Assembly: GCF_002043005.1 (NCBI RefSeq)
Contig: NZ_CP020330.1
Coordinates: forward strand, 2,002,001-2,066,000
Direction of reading: 5' to 3'
Origin: Martelella mediterranea DSM 17316
GTDB lineage: Bacteria > Pseudomonadota > Alphaproteobacteria > Rhizobiales > Rhizobiaceae
DNA: 64,000 nucleotides
Shown: positions 41,701-50,287 of the stretch, piece after piece
Position numbering within the stretch: position 1 is the first letter of the stretch
How the letters are laid out: each line of letters opens with the position of its first letter
The notes under the pieces: generated by a model
Seen by the model: only the letters and a program-made list of their open reading frames with translations
The model's database searches: none
Told to the model about the DNA's origin: nothing
Program-made: the position numbers and the translations under genes

Positions 41701-43023
41701 TTACTGGTTCAGCAGTTTTTCCATTTCCGCCTTGGTGTTGGCGAGCGCCTCGTCGAGGCTCTGCTGGCCGGACCAGTAGCCGGTGAATTCGCGCGCCTGT
41801 ACCTCGTAGATCGACAGCGCGTTGGCCGAGGTGCCGCCATCCATCACATAGCCATACTGGCTGGCGAAATTGCCGAGGTCCACCAGATCCGGCCGCTCTT
41901 CGGCGATTTTGGCGACCACATCGGGCATCAGCGCGGGCGAGCCGCCGTTTTCGGCGTAGAGCAGGGCAGCGTCTTCGGTGGCGAGCCATTGCAGAAATTT
42001 CAGCGCGCCTTCCTTGTTCGCCGCGTTCTTGTTGAGGCCGAGGCCGAGACCGTGGATATGGTCGGCGCGGCCTTCCGGGCCCGCCGGCGGGGCGACCACG
42101 CCGGTGACATCGGCGACGGCCGGCGTCTTTTCGGGATCGGTCAGCTCGGCTGCCGCCGCATTCCATTGCAGGGCGGTCGCCACCTGGCCGGAGGCGAAGG
42201 CCGCATTGGTTTCGGCATATTCGTAGGACAGCGAATCCTTCGGCGTCGCGCCGGCATCATAGAGCGTCTTGTAAAGTTCGAGGCCCTTGCGATAGCCCTC
42301 GGAATCGATGGTCACGTTGCCCTCCGCATCGCGCCAGTCGGCGCCATAGGAACGCGGCAGCGACTGGAACACCATCATGTTGAACAGCAGGTTCTTCATC
42401 TGCAGAACCGTGCCGTAGCGCACCGGGCTGTCGCTATTGACGGATTTGGTGAAATAGAGCGCGGTCGCCGCCCAATCATCCCAGGTCCATTCGTTGGCGG
42501 GCTTTGGTTCCATCGCCTTGCCGAGATATTCCTCGGCGATCTTCGAATATTCGGTCTTGGCGTCGTCGTCGCCCAGCAACTCGTCCATCAGGTCGGTGCG
42601 GTAATACATGAAGTGCAGCGAGAGGTCGGTCGGCACGCCATACTGCTTGCCCTCATACTGCATGGTTTCCAGAACCGCCTTGCCGAATACGCTTTCCGCT
42701 GCATCGCCAAGGTCGATCGGCTCCATATAGGGGGCGTAGCGGCCGATCGAATAGGTGGCGATCAGGTTGATGTCGAAGGCATCGGAGCCGGCGGCGAGGT
42801 CGGCCTGCAGCTTGTCGTAAAAGCCGTCGCGGCTGAAGAAGATCAGCTCGACCTTGTCCTCGTCTGAGGCGGTTTCGTTGTAGACCTCGGTCGCGGCGCG
42901 CAGGGCAGCCTCTTCCGAGCCGCCCGGCCAGCCGAGCACGGTGACCGTGGCATTGGCGATATTGGGCAGGGCGGTGCCGGCCATAAGCGCGGCGATCGCC
43001 GCCAGTGTCGTTTTCTTGATCAT
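41701..43023 (-). CDS. Sugar ABC transporter periplasmic binding protein (family 1), nanEK operon
   Basis: Receptor of 440 residues with a leader ending near residue 25 (ANA). The mature protein begins TVTVLGWPGGSEEAALRAAT, a typical family 1 entry. The C-terminal half is rich in W, as expected for a sugar binder (WNAAAAELTD, FTGYWSGQQSLD). It is co-transcribed with a NanE-NanK fusion upstream, so its ligand is probably ManNAc or a related aminosugar; this is an inference from context. Confidence 0.9.
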   Translation of the reverse strand: MIKKTTLAAIAALMAGTALPNIANATVTVLGWPGGSEEAALRAATEVYNETASDEDKVELIFFSRDGFYDKLQADLAAGSDAFDINLIATYSIGRYAPYMEPIDLGDAAESVFGKAVLETMQYEGKQYGVPTDLSLHFMYYRTDLMDELLGDDDAKTEYSKIAEEYLGKAMEPKPANEWTWDDWAATALYFTKSVNSDSPVRYGTVLQMKNLLFNMMVFQSLPRSYGADWRDAEGNVTIDSEGYRKGLELYKTLYDAGATPKDSLSYEYAETNAAFASGQVATALQWNAAAAELTDPEKTPAVADVTGVVAPPAGPEGRADHIHGLGLGLNKNAANKEGALKFLQWLATEDAALLYAENGGSPALMPDVVAKIAEERPDLVDLGNFASQYGYVMDGGTSANALSIYEVQAREFTGYWSGQQSLDEALANTKAEMEKLLNQ

Positions 43024-43059
43024 GTTGAGTTCCCTTCTCTTATTGGGTTTCTTCAGTCT

Positions 43060-44595
43060 TCAGATGATGCACTTGCCTTGATTGTTGCCGCGCGCCAGAT
43101 CGGCGACGCCGATCAGTCCGGCCTCGGCCCCGCAGCGCGCCGAGACGAGTTCCGGCCTCAACCGGGGCGGCAATGCGGCGAGATGCTGTGAAATACGGGT
43201 GAGAAAGCCGTCGGCGAGCCCGATGCCGCCGCCGATGACGATGGCGTCGGGGTCGAACATCAGCTTGATATCGCCGCAGAGCGTCGCGACCTTGGCTGCC
43301 GAGCCGTCGACAATATCAGCGGCCCAGGCCTCGCCATCGGCGGCGGCCTTGAACACCGCCGGCGTGTCTTCTTCGTGGCCAAGACGGGCAGCTTCGGCGG
43401 CAATGAACTTGCCGGAGACCCGGTCCTCAAAGGGCGTAGCGCCGCCGGAAGCGCTGCGGGTCAGGCCGAAATGTCCGGCAAGTCCGGTCATCAGCGCGCC
43501 CTTGCTGACAACGCCGCCGCCGATGCCCGTCGAGATCGTCAGAAACACGATGGTGCCCATCGTCTTGCCGGTCGCCAGATATTCGCCCCAGGCCGCCGCC
43601 TGGGCATCGTTGACCGCAAGGGCCGGCGCGCCGAACAGGCTCTCGGCTTTTTCCTTCAGGGGGTAGCGGTCTGGAATATTGAGCGTGGCCCGGTTCAGCG
43701 CCTGCCAAACGCCATCTTCCACGAGCCCCGTGGCCGCAATACCGACCGCGCCATAGCGGCCATGCCAGCCGCCGGTGGCTGCGTGGATGGCGGAAAGCCA
43801 GCCGTCGGGCGTGCCGCCGACCGCCGTCGGCACCCTGGTCCGCTCAAGCACTTTGCCGCCGGAGATCAACGCCGCCATCGACTTCGTTCCGCCGATATCG
43901 ATGGCCAGAACCGGCCGGTCGTCGGCAGTGCCGTAGGCGTCGGCGAGCGCGTCGCGGAACCAGGCGGTGGTGTGCTCGGTGCGGGTGATGGCGGAGCCGA
44001 CCGTGACCGCAAAGGCCCCGGCGCGGGCGGCATCGGCGGCCTGCTGCGGCGTGCGGATTCGGCCCTCGGCAATGACATAGGGCGTGAGCCGGGCCATTTC
44101 GGTGATCAACGCGATATCCGGATCATCCGGCTCGGGGCCGCCGACATAGCCGGACAACGTGGTGCCGACGAAATCCATGCCGCAATCCAGCGCATGGCGC
44201 GCGTCTTCGAGCGAGGAGCAATCGGCCATGGTGAGCTTGCCCAGCGCCCGGGCCGCGACGACGAGATCGGCAAGGGTTTCCGGGCGCGGCCTGTCGGTCG
44301 CGTCGATCGCTATGATATCCGCGCCTGCGTCCGCCAGGTCCTGAACATCGGAGATGAACGGCGTGATGCGAACCGGGCTGTCTTCAAGGTCGCGCTTGAC
44401 GATGCCGATGATCGGCACGTCGACCTTCTCGCGTACGGCACGGACATAGCGCGCGGATTCGATCCTCAGCGCGCTCGCACCGGCCGCGACAGCCGCCATG
44501 GCAAACCCCGCCACGAACACCGGCTCGTCCATCGGCCCGCCGGGCACGGGCTGGCATGACACGATCAGGCTGTTTTTCAGAATGTCTGGCTGCAC
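43060..44595 (-). CDS. nanEK: NanE-NanK fusion: ManNAc-6-P 2-epimerase plus ROK-type ManNAc kinase
   Basis: Bifunctional enzyme of 511 residues that phosphorylates N-acetylmannosamine and epimerises the product to GlcNAc-6-P. Residues 1-222 are a NanE barrel (RDLEDSPVRITPF, AIDATDRPRP, EGRIRTPQQAADA). From about 228 a ROK kinase follows (LAIDIGGTKS, VNDAQAAAWGEY, STGIGGGVVSKG). The usual ROK zinc cluster (CxCGxxGCxE) is missing: the corresponding place reads TRSASGGATPFED. The frame has no ATG here; a GTG at 44595 follows GAGGA by six bases. No NanA lyase is in the window, so the pathway may start at free ManNAc. Confidence 0.9.
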   Translation of the reverse strand: MQPDILKNSLIVSCQPVPGGPMDEPVFVAGFAMAAVAAGASALRIESARYVRAVREKVDVPIIGIVKRDLEDSPVRITPFISDVQDLADAGADIIAIDATDRPRPETLADLVVAARALGKLTMADCSSLEDARHALDCGMDFVGTTLSGYVGGPEPDDPDIALITEMARLTPYVIAEGRIRTPQQAADAARAGAFAVTVGSAITRTEHTTAWFRDALADAYGTADDRPVLAIDIGGTKSMAALISGGKVLERTRVPTAVGGTPDGWLSAIHAATGGWHGRYGAVGIAATGLVEDGVWQALNRATLNIPDRYPLKEKAESLFGAPALAVNDAQAAAWGEYLATGKTMGTIVFLTISTGIGGGVVSKGALMTGLAGHFGLTRSASGGATPFEDRVSGKFIAAEAARLGHEEDTPAVFKAAADGEAWAADIVDGSAAKVATLCGDIKLMFDPDAIVIGGGIGLADGFLTRISQHLAALPPRLRPELVSARCGAEAGLIGVADLARGNNQGKCII

Positions 44596-44647
44596 CGGAG
44601 TCCTCGCTGCTTTTTGCCCATAGCAACGCAATAGAGACCAGAATGCA

Positions 44648-44670
44648 ACCAGTTTATGACTGGTATTATC
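44648..44670. promoter_or_regulatory. GntR operator-like site before nanEK
   Basis: ACCAGT-N5-ACTGGT (44648-44664) is a perfect 6-bp dyad. The 12-mer ACTGGTATTATC at 44659-44670 recurs exactly upstream of the regulator at 45457-45468. The site overlaps the stop of the GntR gene and lies 53 bases before nanEK. Confidence 0.6.
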
Positions 44671-45415
44671 GCTGAAGCTCGAAGACGAAGTCGTAGACAT
44701 CGCCGCGATAGCGCGTCTCGCAATATTCCACGACCTCGCCCTGCGCCAGGAAGCAGCGGCGCTCGGTCACCAGAAGCGGCGCGGCGGGCGGGCAGGCAAG
44801 CCGTTCGCTGTCCTCGCGCGAGGCCGCGCGGGTGCGCATGCGCTGAACCGCCCGTTGCGGCAGAAAGCCGCGCGCCTCCAGCGCCTCATAGAGCGAATTT
44901 CCGACCAGTTCGGGCGCGGGCAGATAGCGCTGCGGCACGCTGGCGATCTCGATCGCGATCGGTTTGCCGTCGGCCGTGCGGATGCGCTGCATGCGCAAAA
45001 TCTGCTCGCTGCCGCCGATGCCGAGCGCCATCATTTCGGTGGGCGAAGGCCGGCTGATAAGCTTGGAAAGCCAGATACATCCGGGCTCCATGCCGCGCGA
45101 GCGGATGTCTTCCGAAAAGCTGGTAAGCGTCGATAGCGTCTTTTCGACCTTGGAGGCGATCTCCGTTCTCGCGCCGTGGCGGCGGCTGAGCAACCCGTCC
45201 TCCTGCAACAGCGCAAAGCTCTTGCGCACCGTGACCCGCGAAAGCCCCAGCGCATCGGCCAGAATCCGCTCACCCGGCAACCGCTCGCCGGCATGCAGCG
45301 CATTGGACAGGATCACCTGCTCAAGCGCCGCCTTCAGCCGCTTGTACAAGGGGATATCGGCTGAACTGCCGGCAAGGGCAGTGCGCACCCGCTCGATAAT
45401 ATCCGTCGCGGCCAT
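44666..45415 (-). CDS. GntR-family regulator with UTRA effector domain (NagR-like)
   Basis: Regulator of 249 residues. The winged helix-turn-helix is at residues 20-85 (LPGERILADALGLSRVTVRK, then LLQEDGLLSRRHGARTEIAS), and the UTRA sugar-phosphate-binding domain lies at about 100-240 (EIASVPQRYLPAPELVGNSL, EYCETRYRGDVYDFVFELQR). The family senses amino-sugar phosphates such as GlcNAc-6-P. It is upstream of nanEK and co-directional. A 12-base repeat occurs before it and before nanEK, so it probably controls both. The ATG at 45415 is preferred; an in-frame TTG at 45436 is possible. Confidence 0.88.
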   Translation of the reverse strand: MAATDIIERVRTALAGSSADIPLYKRLKAALEQVILSNALHAGERLPGERILADALGLSRVTVRKSFALLQEDGLLSRRHGARTEIASKVEKTLSTLTSFSEDIRSRGMEPGCIWLSKLISRPSPTEMMALGIGGSEQILRMQRIRTADGKPIAIEIASVPQRYLPAPELVGNSLYEALEARGFLPQRAVQRMRTRAASREDSERLACPPAAPLLVTERRCFLAQGEVVEYCETRYRGDVYDFVFELQR

Positions 45416-45456
45416 GGGTGATTCCGGTGGCTCCAAAAAAAGTTATGTGGACTTAT

Positions 45457-45468
45457 ACTGGTATTATC
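45457..45468. promoter_or_regulatory. GntR operator-like 12-mer upstream of the regulator
   Basis: ACTGGTATTATC, identical to the site at 44659-44670, overlaps ATAC-TG-GTAT (45455-45464), a partial dyad. It lies about 40 bp upstream of the GntR start, where an autoregulatory site is expected. Confidence 0.6.
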
Positions 45469-45757
45469 CCTGGATGGCAAATCTGCGAGGTCGCCCACCC
45501 GCAGCCTAATTTCCGCGTTGGCTGGATTGCCGGGGACTGCAAAGATTATAAGTAAAAATAGTAATAAATATCGGTATATACATGTTCATATCACAATAAT
45601 TACTATTAATAAAAATTAAAATAGCCAGAAAAGTTTATTGATATTGATTAAACATAAATATAAAATAGAAGATATTGAAGGTACATGTAGTATAAATTCG
45701 AATTAAGGCTATGCCGAGGGCGGTTGCCGTTGTCGGCATGTTGCCGGAGGTATTTTG
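45469..45757. other. AT-rich intergenic region upstream of the autotransporter
   Basis: From 45540 to 45700 the sequence is strongly AT-rich, with runs such as TAATAAATAT and AAAATTAAAA, unlike the GC-rich genes around it. No reading frame or RNA is recognised. It probably holds the promoter of the barrel gene at 45758, and its composition could mark a transferred or phase-variable segment. Confidence 0.4.
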
Positions 45758-46963
45758 ATGACCTTGGCGCAGCACAGGGAAGGGTCCGTTCTCGCATTGA
45801 GACAGTGGCTTCAAGAACCGCAGTCACGACTCTTCCGCATGGTCGTCGGCGGGGCGGTGGCTGGCTGCCTTTTCCTTCACGGCGGCGCGTTTCCCGGAGG
45901 GTCAGGCGTGGCTCATGCGCAGAGCTGTGAGTTGAACACCGTGTCCAACGACGGCAGCGTTAGCATCCCAACCGGGCACCGTCGCCAGCAATGCGAGGTC
46001 GCTCCCGCTTCAAAGACCCTTTTCCAGAATGATATTTCTCCCGTGATCACGGATGCCCGCGCGCCGGTTGAGACCACCGGCGGCAGTGTCGATGCAGTCG
46101 CATCCGGCCAGGGCGAACCCAAAAATGACCCGATCCGCAGGGGAGCCGGGCTAGGGAAAGTGATCAGCAGCCGGGCCAGTTGGACCAACGAAAAGGGCAC
46201 GCGCACCTATGACTGGAAATCGAACAGCGTCTTCGTCGGCGGCGATGTCGCGGCGTTGTCCAACATGCGCTTTGGCGCGCTTGCCGGCTACGGTCATTCG
46301 AGCTACGAGGTCGACGAGGGAAATGCCAGGGGAACGTCCGACGACTTTACGGTCGGCATCTATGGCGGCGGCGTTTTCAGCGGCTTCGATGTCGATTTCG
46401 GCGCGGCCTATATCTGGCGCGACGCGTCAAGCCGGCGCGACATCGAGTTCCTGCAACTGTCCGAGCGGATCAGGGGCCGCTTTGATGGCGGGACCTTCCA
46501 GCTTTTCGGCGGCATCAGCTATGCGTTCGAGATCACCGACACTTTCCAGTTCGGGCCATTCCTGGATGTTGTCTATGTCCATCAGAAAGCGGATGCGTTC
46601 ACGGAAACGGGCCGGTTTGCTGTGTTGTCTTCTTTGAGCCAGACCATGGATACCGGGTTCACCACGATAGGCCTCAGCGGGGCTCACGAATTCGCGCTCG
46701 GCAGCTATGAGAGCCAGATCACGTCGTCGGTCGGATGGCGCCATGGTTATGGCGATCTCGATTCGGATACGATGGTGGCGTTTTCGGGAGGCGATCCCTT
46801 CGGCGTGACCGGCACGCCGCATGCGGTTGACCATGCTGTGTTCTCGGTCGGCTGGCAAACCGCGTTGCAGGATAGGGTCAGCGTTGGCATCACCTATACT
46901 GGCGAGTTTGGCGACAGCGCCCGGAGCCAGAACCTGACGGCGTTGCTAAGTGTCAAGTTCTGA
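45758..46963 (+). CDS. Autotransporter beta-barrel protein with almost no passenger domain
   Basis: Outer-membrane protein of 401 residues. A long cationic leader (residues 1-54, with a hydrophobic core and AHA cleavage box) resembles the extended signal peptides of autotransporters. Only about 85 low-complexity residues follow (VITDARAPVETTGGSVDAVA). The C-terminal ~255 residues are an autotransporter beta-domain of alternating aromatic strands (VFVGGDVAAL, FTVGIYGGGVFSGFDVDFGA, SSVGWRHGYGDLDS), ending in the outer-membrane signature LLSVKF with terminal Phe. A normal passenger of several hundred residues is missing, so it may be a decayed autotransporter or a stand-alone porin-like barrel. 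The ATG at 45758 follows GGAGG by seven bases. Confidence 0.82.
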   Translation: MTLAQHREGSVLALRQWLQEPQSRLFRMVVGGAVAGCLFLHGGAFPGGSGVAHAQSCELNTVSNDGSVSIPTGHRRQQCEVAPASKTLFQNDISPVITDARAPVETTGGSVDAVASGQGEPKNDPIRRGAGLGKVISSRASWTNEKGTRTYDWKSNSVFVGGDVAALSNMRFGALAGYGHSSYEVDEGNARGTSDDFTVGIYGGGVFSGFDVDFGAAYIWRDASSRRDIEFLQLSERIRGRFDGGTFQLFGGISYAFEITDTFQFGPFLDVVYVHQKADAFTETGRFAVLSSLSQTMDTGFTTIGLSGAHEFALGSYESQITSSVGWRHGYGDLDSDTMVAFSGGDPFGVTGTPHAVDHAVFSVGWQTALQDRVSVGITYTGEFGDSARSQNLTALLSVKF

Positions 46964-47041
46964 GAACCGGTAAGGGAAACCGCCTTTGGCGGCCTATCCG
47001 GAACCGCATTTCGGTCGTTTGAAGCAAGCAACGGCCAGAGT

Positions 47042-47767
47042 TCACACCGCCAGGAAGCCGCCGTCGATCGGCAGCACCGCGCCCGTGACCATCGCGCAGT
47101 CATCCGAAAGCAGCATCGCGATGCTGGCGGCGACATGGTCGGCCTCGGCAAACCGTCCGAGCGGATGGCGCACCATCATCGGCTCGCTCTTGGCCGGATC
47201 GCTCCAGGCTTCAACGGCGAGTTCGGTCAGCGTGATCGTCGGGGCGACGGCGTTGACGCGGATATTGTGCGGGCCGAGTTCCTTGGCCATCACCCGCGTC
47301 GCGCCTTCAAGACCGGCCTTGGAGGCGGCGTAGCAGAGATGTTCCGAGAAACCGCGATGCCCGGCGATCGAGGTGATGTTGACGATCGCCCCGCCGCCGC
47401 CGGCCGCGCGTCGGGCCCGCGCGAATTCCTGGCAGGTGATCAGCGCCGCGCGCAGATTGATGCCCAGCACGGCCTCATAGCCCTCGTCGGTCATGTCGAA
47501 CGTGCTTTCCAGCACGTTGATCCCTGCGCTGTTGATCAGATAATCCGCGGTGCCGGCTTCGGCCATGGCGGCGCGGGCGGCCTTCGGGTCCTGCAGATCG
47601 ACCTGAACGATGCGGCAGCCGATCTCGGCCTTGAGGTTTTCGAGATCGCTCATGGTGCGGCTGAGGGCGACCACCTCGGCGCCGCGCGCGGCCATGAGCT
47701 CGGCGCAGGCGCGCCCGATCCCCTTGCCCGCGCCGGTGATGATGACGGTTTTTCCGGAAAATTGCAT
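47042..47767 (-). CDS. SDR-family dehydrogenase (L-xylulose-reductase-like)
   Basis: Short-chain dehydrogenase of 241 residues. It has the cofactor motif TGAGKGIG (about residues 11-18), NSAGIN (about 77-82) and the catalytic Ser-Tyr-Lys set (ITSIAGHRGFSEHLCYAASK, about 126-145). It ends IDGGFLAV. It is the last gene of the pentitol operon, 92 bp after the kinase, and probably interconverts a polyol and a ketose such as xylitol/arabitol and xylulose. Glucose or carbonyl reductases are close alternatives. The ATG at 47767 follows GGAGG by five bases. Confidence 0.85.
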   Translation of the reverse strand: MQFSGKTVIITGAGKGIGRACAELMAARGAEVVALSRTMSDLENLKAEIGCRIVQVDLQDPKAARAAMAEAGTADYLINSAGINVLESTFDMTDEGYEAVLGINLRAALITCQEFARARRAAGGGGAIVNITSIAGHRGFSEHLCYAASKAGLEGATRVMAKELGPHNIRVNAVAPTITLTELAVEAWSDPAKSEPMMVRHPLGRFAEADHVAASIAMLLSDDCAMVTGAVLPIDGGFLAV

Positions 47768-47858
47768 GATGGCCTCCATTGCCGCATTTCGCGGCCAGTG
47801 GCGAAGATGCGTTCCTAAACCAAAATATGGAGCGGGACCCGCTCCGGTGTGATTGCGC

Positions 47859-49481
47859 CTATTCGAGAAGCGCCATTGTCGTCTGGCGTATCTCCCGTGC
47901 GTTGCGCTGCAGGGTCAGGAACGCCTGATAGCGATTGTCGTGCAGGCGGCGATTGAGCCCTTCTGCCGGATGGCATCGCGTTTCGACGCGGGACATGGTC
48001 GGCATCGCCGCTTGCAGGTTCGGATAGCTGCCGGCCGCGACCGCCCCCAGCATGGCCGATCCGAGCAGAACCGGCTCGGGGCAGGCGGTGATCTCGACCG
48101 GATAGCCGGTGGCATCGGCCAGCATCTGTCGGCTCAAGGGGTGCGCGCCGCCGCCGCCGCTGACGGAAATCGCGTCAATGGTCGCGCCATTCTCCGCCTG
48201 GGTCTCGATGATCTGCCGCAAGCCGTAGCCAAGGCCGCAAATACCGGCGACGTAAAGCGCCACCAGATTGTCCGCGCCGCTCTCCATGCCCTGGCCCATG
48301 ATGACCGCGCGGGCATGCGGATCGGCGAAGGGCGCGCGGTTGCCGAGAAATTCCGGCACCACATGCAGGTCGTCGGCAAGGCGAACGGCATCGCTCGGCG
48401 CGGCGACAATGGCCAGCGCCCGGTCGGCCAGCCATGCGGGCAGGCTTTTGCCGTCCTGTTTCGCTTTCGTTTCGGCTTCTGCGAAATGGGGATGGAGGCG
48501 AACGAGCTGATCGATCGCAGCACCCGCGGCCGATTGCCCGCCCTCGTTCAGCCACATGCCGGGCACCATGGCGGAATAATACGGACCCCAGACGCCGGGA
48601 ACGAAAGCGGGGTCGCGGGTCGTGGTCATGGTGCAGGAGGAGGTGCCGAAGACATAGGCCATGGCGCGCGTCGGATCGCCGGCCCCGCCGCTGGCGCCCA
48701 CCGTGCCAATGCCGCCGGCATGGGCATCGATCAGGCCGGCGGCGACGGCCGTGCCGGCGTGAAGGCCCATGGCCTCGGCGGCTTCCGCCGTCAGGCCGTG
48801 GCCAAGGGCCGTACCGGGATCGACAACCGTCCGGCCGATACGGGCAAAGTCTTCGTCGGCGAGGTCTTCAAGGCCGATCCGGCGGAAATAATCCGCGTCC
48901 CAGCGGGTTTCATGGGCAAGATATGTCCATTTACAGGTCACGGTGCAGGCGGAGCGTTCCGTCGCCCCGCTCGCCTTCCATGTCAGGAAATCGGTCAGGT
49001 CGAAGAAATGCTCCGCCGCACCAAAAGTCTCCGGGCGGTTTTCCTTCAGCCACAGAAGCTTCGGGGTTTCCATTTCCGGGGATATCCGGCCGCCGACATA
49101 GCGCAGCACGTCATGCCGTCCGCTGTTGATCCGTTCGGCCTGTTCGACCGCGCGGTGATCCATCCAGACGATGATATCGCGGTCGGGATGATCGCCGACC
49201 GGGAGCGGCCCGTCCGGCCCGCGCACCACCAGCGAGCAGGTGGCGTCAAAGCCGACGCCTTTGATATTTAAGGGGTCGACCGCCGAAGCGCCCACCGCCT
49301 CGGCGACGGAGGCGCAGACGGCCTGCCAGATCTGCTCGCTGGATTGCTCGACGATGCCGCCATCAGCGCGGTGGATGTCGATGGGGCGCTTGGCCGTGGC
49401 CAGCAGATTGCCCGCCGCGTCGAAAACGCCGGCTCTGGCCGAGCCTGTGCCCACATCGATGCCCACGAAATAGCCGGTCAC
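47859..49481 (-). CDS. FGGY-family carbohydrate kinase (ribulokinase-like)
   Basis: Sugar kinase of 540 residues that phosphorylates a pentulose or polyol. The N-terminal phosphate loop is GIDVGTGSARAGVFDAAG (residues 7-24). The second half has the ATP-binding segment VSGGGGAHPLSRQMLAD (about 445-461). WMDHRAVEQAERIN (about 107-120) is characteristic of the ribulokinase subgroup. It is encoded between two SDR genes in the pentitol operon, so a D-ribulose or L-ribulose/xylulose substrate is likely. The stop of the dehydrogenase is 26 bp upstream. Confidence 0.88.
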   Translation of the reverse strand: MTGYFVGIDVGTGSARAGVFDAAGNLLATAKRPIDIHRADGGIVEQSSEQIWQAVCASVAEAVGASAVDPLNIKGVGFDATCSLVVRGPDGPLPVGDHPDRDIIVWMDHRAVEQAERINSGRHDVLRYVGGRISPEMETPKLLWLKENRPETFGAAEHFFDLTDFLTWKASGATERSACTVTCKWTYLAHETRWDADYFRRIGLEDLADEDFARIGRTVVDPGTALGHGLTAEAAEAMGLHAGTAVAAGLIDAHAGGIGTVGASGGAGDPTRAMAYVFGTSSCTMTTTRDPAFVPGVWGPYYSAMVPGMWLNEGGQSAAGAAIDQLVRLHPHFAEAETKAKQDGKSLPAWLADRALAIVAAPSDAVRLADDLHVVPEFLGNRAPFADPHARAVIMGQGMESGADNLVALYVAGICGLGYGLRQIIETQAENGATIDAISVSGGGGAHPLSRQMLADATGYPVEITACPEPVLLGSAMLGAVAAGSYPNLQAAMPTMSRVETRCHPAEGLNRRLHDNRYQAFLTLQRNAREIRQTTMALLE

Positions 49482-49506
49482 GCGTCTCTCCTTGTCAGCG
49501 CCAGTA

Positions 49507-50238
49507 TCAAACCCTGTCGAAAGCCGTCGGCAGCACGATCATGTCACGAATGGTGACGGTGCGCTTGCGGGTCAGCATGTACTCGACCGCGTCGGCGACT
49601 TCTTCCGGGTCGATCAGCGCGCCTGCTTCCTTGGCCTTGCGCAGGTTTTCCTCGGGCCAGTCGGCAAGAAGCGCGGACACCACGGGGCCGGGCGAAACCT
49701 GCCCCACGCGCACGCCATGCGGGATCATCTGGCGGCGCATGGTCTGCACGAAGCAGGTGATGGCCCATTTCGACGATGTGTAGATCGGCTCCCAATAGGC
49801 CGGGAAATGGCCCGCGATCGAGCAGGTGACGATGATATCGCCGGTCTTGCGTTCGCTCATATGCGGCACCACGGCATGGACGTTCTTCATCACCGCGTTG
49901 ACGTTGAGGTTCAGCATGCGGTCGATCGTGGCCGGATCGGTATCGACCAGATCGCCGCCGATATAGGTGCCGGCATTGCAGTAGAGAATATCGATGTGAT
50001 CGACCTTCTGCAGGATTTCGGGCACCATGGCGTTGCAGCTGTCGAAATCCAGGAGATCGGTGACCTGCGCGACGGCCCTGGGTCCGAGGCGGGCGACGAG
50101 TTCATCAAGCGCCTTTTCGTTGCGGTCGACCATCACCACCGTCGCGCCTGCGGCCAGAAGCTTTTCGGTTGTGGCAAGCCCTATTCCCGAGGCCGCACCG
50201 GTAATGACGGCGATCTTGCCATCCAGCGAAACAGACAT
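49507..50238 (-). CDS. Ribitol 2-dehydrogenase-like SDR
   Basis: NAD-dependent SDR of 243 residues. Cofactor motif TGAASGIG (about residues 13-20), CNAGTY (about 88), Ser (CSIAGH, about 140) and the Tyr-Lys pair in IYTSSKWAITCFVQTMRRQM (about 152-170). The block QMIPHGVRVGQVSPGPVVSA matches rhizobial ribitol dehydrogenases, which oxidise ribitol to D-ribulose. It sits between the ABC permease and the kinase, giving a dehydrogenase-then-kinase route. Confidence 0.87.
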   Translation of the reverse strand: MSVSLDGKIAVITGAASGIGLATTEKLLAAGATVVMVDRNEKALDELVARLGPRAVAQVTDLLDFDSCNAMVPEILQKVDHIDILYCNAGTYIGGDLVDTDPATIDRMLNLNVNAVMKNVHAVVPHMSERKTGDIIVTCSIAGHFPAYWEPIYTSSKWAITCFVQTMRRQMIPHGVRVGQVSPGPVVSALLADWPEENLRKAKEAGALIDPEEVADAVEYMLTRKRTVTIRDMIVLPTAFDRV

Positions 50239-50274
50239 TCTTTTCTCCTAGAATCTGCGTTTGTTGTTGTTTTT

Positions 50275-50287
50275 GAAACCGTTTCAG
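50275..50287. promoter_or_regulatory. TGAAAC-C-GTTTCA dyad at the permease stop
   Basis: A 13-base interrupted palindrome, TGAAAC-C-GTTTCA, overlaps the permease stop and precedes the ribitol dehydrogenase. It resembles LacI-family half-sites but may be only an intercistronic hairpin. It is the only regulatory-looking element between these genes. Confidence 0.35.

Noticed and set aside
45469..45757. Possible origin of replication or small RNA in the AT-rich stretch
   Set aside because: No iterons, DnaA boxes or clear stem-loop with terminator were seen; promoter sequence is enough.
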